Source: Costus lasius (Eukaryota; Streptophyta; Magnoliopsida; Zingiberales; Costaceae). Taken from it: 64,000 nucleotides of DNA. The position numbers and the translations under genes are program-made. Positions 12,538 to 24,726 of this stretch are shown in pieces; the stretch's first letter is position 1; each line of letters starts with the position of its first letter. Below the pieces are notes generated by a model. It was given only the letters and a program-made list of their open reading frames with translations, ran no database searches and was not told the DNA's origin. The stretch covers positions 66,572,018 to 66,636,017 of the forward strand of contig CM050453.2 in NCBI GenBank assembly GCA_027563935.2, written 5' to 3'.

Positions 12538-14150
12538 ATTTCAAGTACCAAAAAATCAGCAGGTATGAAGTATTTACCAACTTGAATAAGAACATCCTCT
12601 AGAATACCCATTGGATATTTTACTGATCGATCAGCGAGCTGCAAAGAAATTGCAGTCAGCTTAGGAGCTCCCATGTCCAATTTCCTGCACACAGACAAAG
12701 GCATAAGACTTACACTAGCCCCTAGATCACATAAGGCTCGGTCGAAAGCCATACTACCAATAAAACATGGGATAGAAAAACTACCTGGATCATTCAATTT
12801 TGGTGGTAACCTGTTTTGAATAATAGCACTACATTCCTCGGTTAAAGCCATGGTACTATAGTTCTCTATCTTTCTTTTGTTAGACATGATTTCTTTCAAA
12901 AATTTAGCATATATGGGCATTTGAGATAAAGCTTCAGTAAATGGTATGTTAATGTAAAGCTTTTTCAAAACATCAAGAAATTTTCCAAATTGCTTATCTA
13001 ACTTTTCTTGCACAATCCTTTGAGGAAAAGGTACTGGTGGTCTATAGGGTGGAGGTAGATTAGTCTTAGAATCATCTTCTTTACATGGCACATCCCCCTT
13101 TTGTTTACTTCCCTTTTGAGGTGTTAAACTAGGTAGTGTTTGTTTATGTTCATAAGATTTTTCTAATTTTAATTCCTCATAATGATCATTAATAGACTCT
13201 TTCTCCTTAAGTTCTCCTAATTGTCTCTCACTTCTAGTGATAATGGCATTGCAATGTTCCCTAGAGCTTAATCTAGATATTTGTTCTTCTAAAACATTAT
13301 TGTACTCCACTAAAGATTCTAATTGAGAAGTAAGGTGACTAACAGTTTCTTCAAGATCCTAAAATTTTTTTGTGTTTTGAATTTGCAATGATTGAATTTG
13401 GCTAGCTGAAAGTTTCTCCAGCATGGGTTCACTAACCTCTTCAGTCAAGGGTTGCTGATCCTCATTCTCATTCTTACCATGTTGATGACAACATAACATT
13501 CCTTCATCTAGAGCCCATTGGCTATGATTCAAGGACATCTCCTCAAGCAACTTGAAAGCATCGTCAAATGTTCTACTCATCAAGGTTCCCCCTGCGGTAG
13601 CATCAATAATTAGACGGATATTATAAACTAAGCCATAATAAAATGTCTGAATTAGAAATTCATTTTCGAAGCCATGGTTAGGACACTTCCGTTGCAGATT
13701 ATTAAATCTCTCCCATGCCTCGCTGAGTGATTCTCCGCTCTTCTATCGAAAGTTTGTGATTTGATTCCTCAATTGGATAGTCTTGCTCGGTGGAAAATAT
13801 TTCATCAGAAAAGCTTTTGATAATTGTTCCCATGTTGTGAAGGTATTGGGTCGACGAGAATGCAACCAAGATCGTGCTTTACCCCAGAGAGAAAAAGGGA
13901 ACAATATCAGTTTTAATGCGTCATCAGAAACTCCATGAATTTTTATGGTATCACAATATTCAAGAAAGATATATAAATGTGAATAAGGATCTTCGATTGA
14001 TGATCCTCCAAACTGGTCCTACTGGATCATAGACAAGAAGGCAGGGTTAATTTCAAAGTTGGAGGCCTCAATTGCAGGTCTAGCAATGCTAAATTGTATC
14101 CTTTGAGGATTAGGGGCTGCATAGTCCCTCAGTGATCTTTGATTAGCCAT
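12538..14150 (-). pseudogene. gag: Athila-1 gag and N-terminal protease (broken)
   Basis: Gag starts at the ATG at 14148-14150 (MANQRSLRDY), with typical Athila Gag text further on (FPFSLWGKARSWL, ESLSEAWERF). The protease active site is DLGAS within ALCDLGASVSLMP. TAG codons interrupt the frame at 14019-14021, 13743-13745 and 13359-13361, each followed by recognisable sequence in the same frame. The reading frame runs into Copia-1 at 12537; its continuation starts at 3452 with IILGRPFLAT. The 5 bases 12538-12542 (ATTTC) are the target duplication shared with 3448-3452. About 140 nt of leader separates the ATG from the primer site. Confidence 0.88.
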
Positions 14151-14288
14151 TAGAAATGAATTTCCTATGCACACTAGAGCAGACTGATCAAATGATGTAA
14201 GTAAATAGAAAAGAATAAAAAGATAAAACATAAATGAAACCTAGTCTAGCAATAATCTCAACGTCTCTAATATCGACAAAAACTAAGG

Positions 14289-14306
14289 TCCCCGGCAACG
14301 GTGCCA
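14289..14306 (-). other. Athila-1 primer-binding site (tRNA-Asp type)
   Basis: On the minus strand this reads TGGCACCGTTGCCGGGGA, the complement expected for the 3' end of plant tRNA-Asp with one mismatch (CACC for CGCC). It lies 6 nt inside the LTR end at 14313. tRNA-Asp priming is typical of Athila and Tat elements and supports the lineage call. Confidence 0.85.
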
Positions 14307-14312
14307 AAAACT

Positions 14313-14478
14313 TGTCGTGATCCGCAAGTGCACGGATACTCGAAGTAATAAAGAAAGTATCAAATCCACAGGGACATACATTGTCGAATACTAAATAGCT
14401 GATTTCTTACTATCTAGGCTAATCGAAGTAGTGAGAATAGAAATTGAAAGCTAAAAACGAAATTATCGGAGAGAAAAG
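14313..14478 (-). repeat. Athila-1 5' LTR, inner part
   Basis: The 3' end of the 5' LTR on the minus strand (ending CACGACA), next to the primer site. It is cut off at 14478 by Copia-2. The last five bases, 14474-14478 (AAAAG), are the target duplication repeated at 23551-23555. Confidence 0.85.
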
Positions 14479-16201
14479 TGTTGGGGTATGCCCTTAAGGC
14501 TAATGTTTGAGGCCTTGGGATTCTTTCAGTATCATGTATAAACTCTTATGTTTATAAAGGCAATGGTTGTTATTCAGTTTGTTACATTGTCTGCTGCAAT
14601 AAGTGTGCTTCTGAATAATGTCTCAATGCTGTTCAGCTAGACTGACATGCAATGAAGTCCTTAGTCGAGATATCTTGGTGAACATGAGACAGCCTTGATA
14701 TGATTGAGACTAATATGTGTTCTAATCTTATAGGATGCTTCGAGCATGGAATAAGATGTAGACTCATGGGTACATTAGATGTACTGGACAGACCCTACTA
14801 GGATATTCAATTGCTTGTCACAATGTGAATAATCCTTGTTTGCAACAAGTGGCATAATGTCCTCTGACTTGAGATCACTTGTGTTTCTAAATGATGATTG
14901 TCATTGTTTTGAGGTAGTTCAATATCATTTGAAACATAATGATTATAGACTATCTTGGATGATGATCATGAGTCAGGTTAGGGCACTAGTGATAGATATA
15001 GGATTGCCGTCTCCTTGTTTAAGGAGTGTGATGTTCTAAAGGGGCCCCCCTGGATGAGATGATTGAGAAAGTGTATGGCCATACCCAGGTGACTATGTTC
15101 ATCTGATCTAATCATGCTCATCATATTGGAGCTACAGGCTTGACACGCTTGTCCAATAAGAACATCCAGTGGCAAAGGAATCATGTATGCCTAGTGAGTT
15201 GATTCACACTTGTGCTGTGGTTTGGGTGTAGTCTTGGAAGACTCTTTCCTTTATATCGGGAGACAGTGATGTGTTGCTAGATACCCCTCACTGATCGTGA
15301 TAACGTAAGTTATCGTTACCGACATTTAAAGGAAACCCTCAGGGTCGCACAATTTGATGATATGGCTTACTTAAGTCAGATCGTGTGGACTGAATTGTTT
15401 TGGTTCAGTTTAAAGGGATTTAAACTCTGATTGTAAGTGAGATCTGGTCTGATCATGTTTGATTGATTAGGGCTTGAGATCGGTAAGCTTCGATCGAGAG
15501 AGTTGATGCTAGATCGATGAGATCAAGGGCATCAAGAGATGAACGGTTAGATCATGAACCTTAGGGTTTTAGGTGATCTGGACCAAGGCTTGGTTTGATT
15601 TGGTCTTTGAACCAAATTGGGTTGAACCGAATGGCTTGAACCGGTTCACATAGGTGAACGCATGGTTCAAAGGCTTGATGGCGCTTTGGGCGGTTTGCCT
15701 TGAATGAGCGCATGGTTCATGAATGCGTGAACGCATGAAGTGAAGTTTTTACTATTTTTGGAAGAGGCGTTTTCCAAAATAGTTAACTCACCTCACGTTC
15801 GAGAGCACTCATCCTATTCTCACCCTTTTTGCCTCTTCCTCTCGACGTCTTCGGGTGTGGAGAAAGGGTGGACGACAAGGAGAGACTCGGCCAAGCTAGA
15901 GACATCATCTCTTCTCCCTCAAGCGATCAGGATTCTTGGAGCCTTGCTAGCACAAGGAGCAACAAGGAGTAGGCTAAGTCTCATCTCGTGTGCGCACACT
16001 TTGGAGGAGAACCTCATCGTCCTCTTGCTTCCAAATCTCCATCCAAGCGATGGCCATGGTATGAATCTCTTCCAATCTATGCAAGTTTATATAAGTTGAT
16101 CAATGAAACATACATGCGATCATTGAAACCCAACCTTCCGCAATGAAAAATTTTACACATGCACCTATTAGGGTTTCGCTCCCCCTTGAAGGGGACTGTC
16201 A
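14479..16201 (+). repeat. Copia-2 5' LTR with promoter
   Basis: 1723 bp, TGTTGG to CTGTCA. The promoter block is AGTCTTGGAAGACT at 15230-15243 followed by TTTATAT at 15250-15256. The covarying inverted repeat GTTCAC/GTGAAC is at 15644-15659. The predicted exon-1 start is ATGGCCATG at 16050-16058, followed by the donor GTATGA at 16059. Confidence 0.93.
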
Positions 16202-16203
16202 AA

Positions 16204-16215
16204 TGGTATCAGAGG
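16204..16215 (+). other. Copia-2 primer-binding site (initiator-Met tRNA)
   Basis: TGGTATCAGAGG, two bases after the LTR end; 11 of 12 bases match the usual TGGTATCAGAGC. Copia-5 has the same final G. Confidence 0.93.
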
Positions 16216-18029
16216 AGGTTCTATGTATGTTCATTTGATTGCTTATTTGTGATCCTTGTTTGCGCTTGCTAAGAGTAGATCTAATTACATGCCGAAAACT
16301 ACATGCTAGTTTGAGAACTTAGATGTATGTTTATTTATGATTTGCGCATGTATGATGTGTTGGCGCATGCTATAGAGTTTTATCAAAACTTAACTTGCGC
16401 GCCCCTACCTTAGATCTAAGCGCCTACTATAAACCCTTAGACGGGTTGATGGGGTTGAAGTCATCCTCTAGGTTAGGTCCAAATAGTCTGATCAGACCAT
16501 CTGACAGCCTAGATGGGTCGACCAGATGGCACCTATGCGCAAGCATGAGGTGGCTATAGGTCGATTGCATCACAGGCGTGTAGCGAGGTCTGATTGAGAC
16601 AACCAGTGAACGCACATGAGTTAGGCCCGGGGTCACACCCGCTTGCCAAAACTCATGAGGGTTGTTCAGCCCTTGGCGCATGCATGGTTGACCATTAGGT
16701 CAACTCAAGTCAGTTAGGACTTGGTGCATGCAAGGGCAGTGGATCTGACTAGATATGATGAGTGGATCCCTATCAATGGACCGTTGTAAGGTTGTAGGGC
16801 ACATAAGAAAATTAAAATTGATGCCAATGAGTTTTCAAAAATTTTATTTTCTTGTTAAAGGATCACATGTTGATTGGATGCCATGATAATATGTTTATTT
16901 CATCTTATGTGGGTTGCCCTTTTAATGTGTGCTGTGCTGGGGCCTGCGAGCCTGGATTAAAATTGTAAATTAATTTTTATTGTGATCTGCGAATCACTTT
17001 TTAATTAATTTATAAAATGTAATTGACCTGCGAGTCAATCTTGTCTAGATAGATTAAATTGTAATTTAATCAGACAAGGGCACAGAGCACACTTGGCAGA
17101 GGCGCATGCAGCAGTGGCTTGACCAGGTGGGAGGTCTAGGGTTCGACCCTATGACAGGCGCATTTGCCTGGTGGGCGCACCTGAGCTGCATTTGGCGCTT
17201 GGGCCCTAGGTTGGGCCAGACAAGATAAAAGACCCATGAAGAAAGCTCAAGTGAAGACTTAAGTGAAAATTAAGGTCTTACTTAGGGTTAATGGGCTTTT
17301 ACCACATAAGATCATCATGCTTTCTTTTATTGTTTAAATAATTAGAATTGCATGATTTATTTATCTTCTGCTATCACCATAGGGTTTGCATGATAGTTAA
17401 GAAGATAAAAGACCGTTAAAATCCAACGCTATAATATCAAGCACGTAAGCCTTCTGACGCGAAACCTCACTGTTCTGACTATCGTTGGAGCCGTGTTGTA
17501 CCCACTCAGTGGGCACGTCCATCTATCTTCAGACGGTGCGGGATTACACCTGCGTGTTACAGGGAAGGGATTTATCGCTTCTCGTTGCTCAGCATAGCAC
17601 GTGGTGGTCCAGGGAGTAGGTCGGGTCAGCTTGACCATGTAGGCTACATATGGGGCATATGATAGCACATGGAGGCAGCCATCTGTGGGATCAGAGACTG
17701 TGTTGTACCAACTCAGTTGGCACAGTCTGCTGGATTGCCCAGATGAAGGGGAATCGCACGGGTTGGCAATTGGCAGGGATAGCCTACTAGAAATTAGTGC
17801 TTGTACTCTCTGTGCATCTTATCTCGCCTGAGCGGGACGCGGAGACCAAGTATGAAATCTGGATCCCATCTCACTAAAAGAGTGTTACTCTTTCGGACTG
17901 TTTTAATGGATTTTTCAGTCAGACAAAATAGTGAGAAAAGAATCATTCTTAAGTCCTGGATTGATTCTAAACATTGATACTGACCTTGCTGTTCTTGCAT
18001 TGTTGTAGATTCCTGCAGCAACGAACACC
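16216..18029 (+). other. Copia-2 noncoding leader with predicted intron 16059-18008
   Basis: It holds the palindrome GTCTGATCAGAC near 16487, a tRNA-like A-box/B-box pair (17107-17117 and GGTTCGACCC at 17140-17149), the two bulged hairpins (17492-17517 and 17695-17728), a branch-point-like CTGAC at 17980-17984, and the acceptor TTGTTGTAG ending at 18008. The exon resumes 21 nt before the gag ATG, in frame with the LTR start codon. No protein-coding frame is conserved between copies. Confidence 0.7.
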
Positions 18030-21000
18030 ATGAGCTTCAATGTGCGATCCCTACTGGAAAGGGAGAAGTTTGCTGGGCCAAACTTCTCAGACTGGTACGG
18101 ACACCTTAAGATTGTTCTTAAGGCTGAGAGGAAACTGTATGTCCTCGAGACGGCTATACCGCCTCAACCCGCTGCGAACGCCGCAAGGGCGGTTCGCGAT
18201 GCCTATGAAAAGCATGTCAATGATAGCATTGATGTCGCTTGCCTGATGCTAGCGTCTATGACGCCACCGCTGCAGCGTCAGCATGAGGATATGTCTGCTA
18301 TGGAAATGATAGCAAACCTCAAGATGCTATATGCTGCACAGGCGAGGACTGAGCGCTATAATTTGACTAAGCTTTTCTTTCAGAGCAAACTGACTGAAGG
18401 GAGTCTAGTGGGAGCTCATGTGCTCAAGATGATTGGGCACAAAGAGGCTCTAGAGAAACTGGGGCATACCATCAATCAGGAGCTTGCTGTAGACATTATT
18501 CTGCAGTCTCTCCTGGCCTCTTTCGATCCGTTCATTATTAATTTTAATATGAACAAGATCGACTGTACTCCGGCAGAGTTGCTGAATATGCTCTTGACTA
18601 TAGAGGAAACTCTAAAGGGAAAGCCTTCAACCTCTGTCTTAATGTTTCCTTCTAGGAACAAGAAGAAGGGGAAGAAGGGCAAAGCCCCTGTCAAGAATTA
18701 CAACAAGGCTCTGAAACAGAAGGTTAAGCGGTCGAAGGTCACTGGAAAAAGGACTGTAAAGTGCTCCAAGGAGACAAGAAGGGAAGCATCGCTTCCGGCT
18801 CAGGTATTTTCGTGACTGAAGTCATGATATCCTCTTCTTCTATTTCATGGGTGTTGGACACTGCATGTGGAGTTCACATTTGTTCAAATGTACAGGAACT
18901 CAAGAGAAGAAGACAGGTGGGACAGCATGAGGTGGACCTACGAGTTGGAAACGGGGCACGGGTTGCTGCTGTTGCTGTAGGAGACTATTACATCTCATTA
19001 CCATCTGGACTTGTATTGGAATTAAACAATTGTTATTTTGTACCTAGCATTACCAAAAATATTATCTCTATTCCTGCTCTTGTCAGGAAAGGATTTTCCT
19101 TTGAATGCAATATTTCAAAGTGTGTTATTTCTTTATATAATATTGTTTATGCTACTGGTTCAATTAACAATGGATTATTCATGTTGGACATGGAATATTC
19201 TATACAAAATATTGATAATAAGAAAGCCAAGTATGCTGATGACAGCACCTTGTTATGGCATAGTCGTTTAGGCCATATTAACAAGAAGCGCATTAAGCGG
19301 TTGCATGATCATGGACTGCTGGGATCATTCTCCTATGAGGAGATTGATACATGCAAAGCTTGTTTAATGGGTAAAATGACGAAGTCTCCTTTTCCTCACA
19401 AAGGTCAAAGGGCTTCAAATTTACTTGACCTTATACACAGTGATGTGTGTGGGCCATTTAGTAAACATGCCAGAGGTGGCTATTCGTACTTCATTACCTT
19501 TACTGATGATTTCAGTAGATATGGGTATGTCTATCTAATGAGACATAAGAGTGAATCTTTTGACAAGTTCAAAGAGTTCAAAAATGAAGTACAGAATCAG
19601 CTAGGCCGAAATATCAAGGCACTTCGCTCAGATCGAGGTGGTGAATACCTAAGTCAAGAATTTACTGACTATCTGAAGGAGTGTGGGATTATCTCACAGC
19701 TCACTCCACCAGGAACACCGCAGTGGAATGGTGTATCCGAGAGGAGGAACAGAACCTTACTAGATATGGTTCATTCTATGATGAGTCAGGCTACTCTACC
19801 TTACTCCTTTTGGGGTTTTGCACTGGAAACAGCTGCAAAGGTACTAAACCGAGTGCCATCCAAGGCAGTTTCAAAGACTCCATATGAATTATGGTATGGG
19901 AAACAGCCGAGCTTGACATTTATTAAGATCTGGGGTTGCGAGGCTTATGTCAAAAAGCTCGCCTCTGGGAAACTAGAGAGCAGATCTGAGAAATACATCT
20001 TTGTCGGTTATCCTAAGGAAACTAAGGGTTATTATTTCTACGATCCCAAAGAGAACAAGGTATTTGTTGCTCGGACGGCCATTTTTCTTGAGAAGGAGTT
20101 TCTTCTGCAAGAGGCCAGTGGGAGAGAAATAAAGCTGGATGAGAATTCAAAGGAAGGACAAAGTAGTCAAGCACAGTTGGATGTGCCTGAGCCAGTAGAA
20201 CAGGTTATTGAACAACCTGAGGCTCAGATATCACGGGAACCGCAAAGATCGGGTAGGATCCGTCGACAGCCTGAGCGCTATGACGGAGTCTACATCATTG
20301 ATAATGATGAACCCCTAACTTATGCGGATGCGGTCAGTGGACCGGAGTCAGCTAGATGGCTTGAAGCTATGCGAGCCGAGATGGACTCCATGTCAGATAA
20401 CCAAGTCTGGGATTTGGTTGATCCACCTCCGGGAGTAATCCCTATAGGCTGTAAATGGATCTTCAAGAAGAAGATTGACATGGATGGTAACGTGGTTACC
20501 TATAAAGGCAGGCTAGTTGCGAAAGGTTTCAAACAAATCTACGGGATAGATTATGATGAAACTTTCTCTCCTGTAGCCATGTTCAAGTCTATTCGGATTA
20601 TACTTGCGATAGCGGCATATTATGATTTTGAGATCTAGCAAATGGATGTGAAGACTGCTTTCCTTAATGGAAAACTGGATGAGGATGTGTATATGACACA
20701 ACCTGAAGGTTTCACTAATCCATCAGATCGTCATAAAATATGCAAGTTAAAGAAGTCCATTTATGGACTTAAGCAAGCATCAAAAAGCTGGAATATTCGT
20801 TTTGATGAATCAATCTGTGAATTTGGTTTCATCAAGAATGAAGACGACCCGTGTGTTTATAAGAGGTTTAGTGGGAGCGTGATTACTTTCCTAGTCCTCT
20901 ACGTCGATGATATCTTAATCATTGGAAACGATATTCCTGAACTGCATGCTGTTAAAGCATGGTTAAGAAAATGTTTCCAGATGAAAGATTTAGGAGAAGC

Positions 21001-21883
21001 AGCCTATGTATTAGGTGTGAAGATCTACAGGGATAGATCTAAGAGGCTTCTCGGGCTGTGCCAAAGTACTTACATCGATAAAGTCCTGGAGAGATTTCAT
21101 TTAGAGAATTCTAAAAGAGGATATCTTCCAGTCAGACATGGTCTGAATCTTTCAAAGAGTCAGTGTCCACAAACACAGACTGAGAAAGATGAAATGGACA
21201 ATACGCCTTATGCTTCGGCTATTGGGTCCATTATGTATGCGATGTTGTGTACTCGCCCAGACGTCGCTTACGGGTTAAGCGTGACCAGTCGATTCCAAAG
21301 TAATCCAGGTCAGGCGCACTGGATTGCGGTCAAGAACATTTTGAAATATCTTCGGAGGACCAAAGATATGTTCTTGATATATGGAGGTCAGGAAGAACTC
21401 AGTATTGAAGGATATACTGACGCTTCATTCCAATCTGACCAAGATGATTTCCGATCGCAATCAGGCTATGTTTTTAGCTTGAATGGAGGAGCAGTGGTGT
21501 GGAAAAGTTTCAAACAGTCTATTGTTGCTGATTCCACAACGGAAGCCGAGTATGTTGCAGCCTCAGAAGCATCTAAGGAGGTAGTGTGGATTCGTAAGTT
21601 CGTTCAGGAACTTGGTGTTGTTCCTTCGAGTGTAGATCCTTTGGTTATCTTCTGTGATAACACTGGAGCAATCGCACAAGCAAAGGAACCACGGTCGCAC
21701 CAGAAGTCCAAGCACATACAGAGACGGTTTCACTTGATCCAGGAGATCATTGATCGAGGCGAGATCAAAGTCTGCAAGGTTCATACAGATGACAATTTGG
21801 CTGACCCGCTTACCAAGCCTCTGGCGCAGCAGAAGCATGAGAAGCACTGTAATAATATGGGTTTGAGATTTCTCAACCATTAG
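18030..21883 (+). pseudogene. gag-pol: Copia-2 Gag-Pol polyprotein, frameshift deletion and nonsense codon
   Basis: Gag is intact to about residue 235. Then 31 bases are missing compared with Copia-4 (equivalent to 49558-49588), removing most of the CCHC zinc knuckle and shifting frame near 18738. The protease frame continues as an open frame visible from 18761. Integrase and the first part of reverse transcriptase are clean until TAG at 20636-20638, where sisters have TGG. The remaining reverse transcriptase (YVDD) and RNase H run unbroken to 21883. Gag lacking its nucleic-acid-binding knuckle should package RNA poorly. Confidence 0.95.
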
Positions 21884-21892
21884 ATTAAGTGC

Positions 21893-21903
21893 AAGTGGGA
21901 GAT
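21893..21903 (+). other. Copia-2 polypurine tract
   Basis: AAGTGGGAGAT immediately before the 3' LTR, 10 bases after the Gag-Pol stop. Confidence 0.85.
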
Positions 21904-23550
21904 TGTTGGGGTATGCCCTTAAGGCTAATGTTTGAGGCCTTGGGATTCTTTCAGTATCATGTATAAACTCTTATGTTTATAAAGGCAATGGTTGTTATTC
22001 AGTTTGTTACATTGTCTGCTGCAATAAGTGTGCTTCTGAATAATGTCTCAATGCTGTTCAGCTAGACTGACATGCAATGAAGTCCTGCTTCGAGCATGGA
22101 ATAAGATGTAGACTCTTGGGTACATTAGATGTACTGGACAGACCCTATTAGGATATTCAATTGCTTGTCACAATGTGAATAATCCTTGTTTGCAACAAGT
22201 GGCATAATGTCCTCTGACTTGAGATCACTTGTGTTTCTAAATGATGATTGTCATTGTTTTGAGGTAGTTCAATATCATTTGAAACATAATGATTATAGAC
22301 TATCTTGGATGATGATCATGAGTCAGGTTAGGGCACTAGTGATAGATACAGGATTGCCGTCTCCTTGTTTAAGGAGTGTGATGTTCTAAAGGGGCCCCCT
22401 GGATGAGATGATTGAGAAAGTGTATGGCCATACCCAGGTGACTATGTTCATCTGATCTAATCATGCTCATCATATTGGAGCTACAGGCTTGACACGCTTG
22501 TCCAATAAGAACATCCAGTGGCAAAGGAATCATGTATGCCTAGTGAGTTGATTCACACTTGTGCTGTGGTTTGGGTGTAGTCTTGGAAGACTCTTTCCTT
22601 TATATCAGGAGACAGTGATGTGTTGCTAGATACCCCTCACTGATCGTGATAACGTAAGTTATCGTTACCGACATTTAAAGGAAACCCTCAGGGCCGCACA
22701 ATTTGATGATATGGCTTACTTAAGTCAGATCGTGTGGACTGAATTGTTTTGGTTCAGTTTAAAGGGATTTAAACTCTGATTGTAAGTGAGATCTGGTCTG
22801 ATCATGTTTGATTGATTAGGGCTTGAGATCGGTAAGCTTCGATCGAGAGAGTTGATGCTAGATCGATGAGATCAAGGGCATCAAGAGATGAACTGTTAGA
22901 TCATGAACCTTAGGGTTTTAGGTGATCTGGACCAAGGCTTGGTTTGATTTGGTCTTTGAACCAAATTGGGTTGAACCGAATGGCTTGAACCGGTTCACAT
23001 AGGTGAACGCATGGTTCAAAGGCTTGATGGCGCTTTTGGCGGTTTGCCTTGAATGAGCGCATGGTTCATGAATGCGTGAACGCATGAAGTGAAGTTTTTA
23101 CTATTTTTGGAAGAGGCGTTTTCCAAAATAGTTAACTCACCTCACGTTCGAGAGCACTCATCCTATTCTCGCCCTTTTTGCCTCTTCCTCTCGACGTCTT
23201 CGCGTGTGGAGAAAGGGTGGACGACAAGGAGAGACTCGGCCAAGCTAGAGACATCATCTCTTCTCCCTCAAGCGATCAGGATTCTTGGAGCCTTGCTAGC
23301 ACAAGGAGCAACAAGGAGTAGGCTAAGTCTCATCTCGTGTGCGCACACTTTGGAGGAGAACCTCATCGTCCTCTTGCTTCCAAATCTCCATCCAAGCGAT
23401 GGCCATGGTATGAATCTCTTCCAATCTATGCAAGTTTATATAAGTTGATCAATGAAACATACATGCGATCATTGAAACCCAAGCTTCCGCAATGAAAAAT
23501 TTTACACATGCGCCTATTAGGGTTTCGCTCCCCCTTGAAGGAGACTGTCA
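21904..23550 (+). repeat. Copia-2 3' LTR with 75-bp internal deletion
   Basis: 1647 bp. Compared with the 5' copy it lacks about 75 bp after AAGTCCT at 22081-22086 (5' copy positions about 14662-14736). Point differences are scattered. It ends CTGTCA, directly before the AAAAG target copy. Confidence 0.93.
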
Positions 23551-23760
23551 AAAAGCTGGGACTAGGGTTTCGTTCACTTTAATTTTTATGAGCTAGATAT
23601 GAATAAGGATTTCGTCAGTTTAAATTTATCATGATGAAGATGTAATTTACTAAATAAAAAGGTTGTTTCACTTTCGTACAAACAACCGCACAGGGATTTA
23701 TCCTCGCTTTCGCGCAAGATTCTTCCCAACGCTGAAAATAAGTAAATCGACAAACAATGA

Positions 23761-23846
23761 ATTCAAGGATCACTTTCGTGCATCCGAATTCAAGGTTGAT
23801 AATCTCTAGTGGAGATTCAAGGATCAGTTTCGTGCATCCGAGTCTC
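23761..23846 (-). repeat. Two-copy 54-bp-spaced motif in Athila-1 LTR
   Basis: The phrase ATTCAAGGATCA followed by TTTCGTGCATCCGA occurs at 23761 and again at 23815. Each copy is bracketed by short inverted flanks (GAATTC on both sides of the first, GAGATTC and GAGTCTC around the second) and contains GGAT/ATCC ends, so each could fold as a small hairpin. A looser relative (CGCTTTCGCGCAAGA) lies just upstream near 23705. Confidence 0.5.
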
Positions 23847-24726
23847 AACACTAGTTTTACTCATGGATCTCCAACGTTCCGATTCTTGCTTTCGCACAAG
23901 ATATCCACGTTTGACAAATAGACTCGATCTATAGGTTCATGTTATAATTATGGTAATTAATCTACTAGAACAGATCAAATTAGATCTAACCTAAGGAAGG
24001 GATCCTAACATGCAATTCTAGGGTTCCAAATTCTCAAGCAATTACCTTTCGGTCTCGAGCGAAAATTCTAATAACATAATTAGTAACATGAACTTATAGA
24101 GAGTATAAGTACAATTATCACATGAGCAAAATCATCAAGGTAATATTAAACTCAACGAAATAGTAAAAATAGTCATCTAGTCATTGGAAATCAAGTGAAT
24201 TACTCCCCCATGTCCCAAAAGTAGTTTAAGCTATCATCATGAAGGAATTACAATAGATCATGGTTTCAGAGGATCGAAAATCAAAGTAAAAGAGAAATTT
24301 AGAAAATACAGCACGGCTGTAAAGTATTTCACAGCCGTAATTTGCAAGAACCGTCGATGAATAGTACCGGCGACTCCTTGTTCTTCAATTTCTCTTCCAA
24401 TCGATCTCCTTTCGGTCTGAAACTTCTGGCACATTGTCTCCTCCTTCAGACAAAGCTTCAGTATGAAAATTACAGCCGGAGAACGTCTGGATCGAGAGCG
24501 GTGGCGAAATCCTAGGCGACGGCGTCGATCGCCATTTCTCCCTCGACAGTGCACGAAATTTGGGGCTTTTGGTCTCTCCGTAATCCCCCCGTGAAAAGCC
24601 CCGCTTTTGCTTCTTACGGTATCCAATTTAATGTTCTAGATCGCCCGCAATCGTCTCCGCAAAAATCAGGCGTTGAAGTTGACCTGGGCGTCGCGTTCAG
24701 AACAGGAATTTCGGCAATGGAATTAT

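Larger units (their letters stand above)
14479..23550 (+). mobile_element. Copia-2: full-length Ty1/copia LTR retrotransposon, 9.1 kb, defective
   Basis: Same family as Copia-1, plus strand, inserted in the Athila-1 5' LTR with TSD AAAAG (14474-14478 and 23551-23555). The LTRs are 1723 and 1647 bp; the 3' copy lacks about 75 bp, and around a dozen substitutions are visible between them. Gag-Pol has a 31-bp deletion removing the zinc knuckle and a TGG-to-TAG stop, so it needs helper proteins. Confidence 0.95.

Noticed and set aside
2190..14021. TAG as a reassigned sense (Gln) codon, given many in-frame TAGs in Athila-1
   Set aside because: Natural stops of the intact Copia-4 and other copies also use TAG, and the changes fit methyl-cytosine decay in a plant nuclear genome.
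15740..16099. 119 aa ORF in Copia-2 LTR, repeated at 23089-23448
   Set aside because: An LTR-pair duplicate. Not conserved in Copia-1, -3, -4 or -5 LTRs at the same place.
24258..24626. 122 aa Arg-rich ORF in the Athila-1 LTR region
   Set aside because: It lies wholly inside the LTR, has no recognisable domain and low-complexity basic composition; read as chance.
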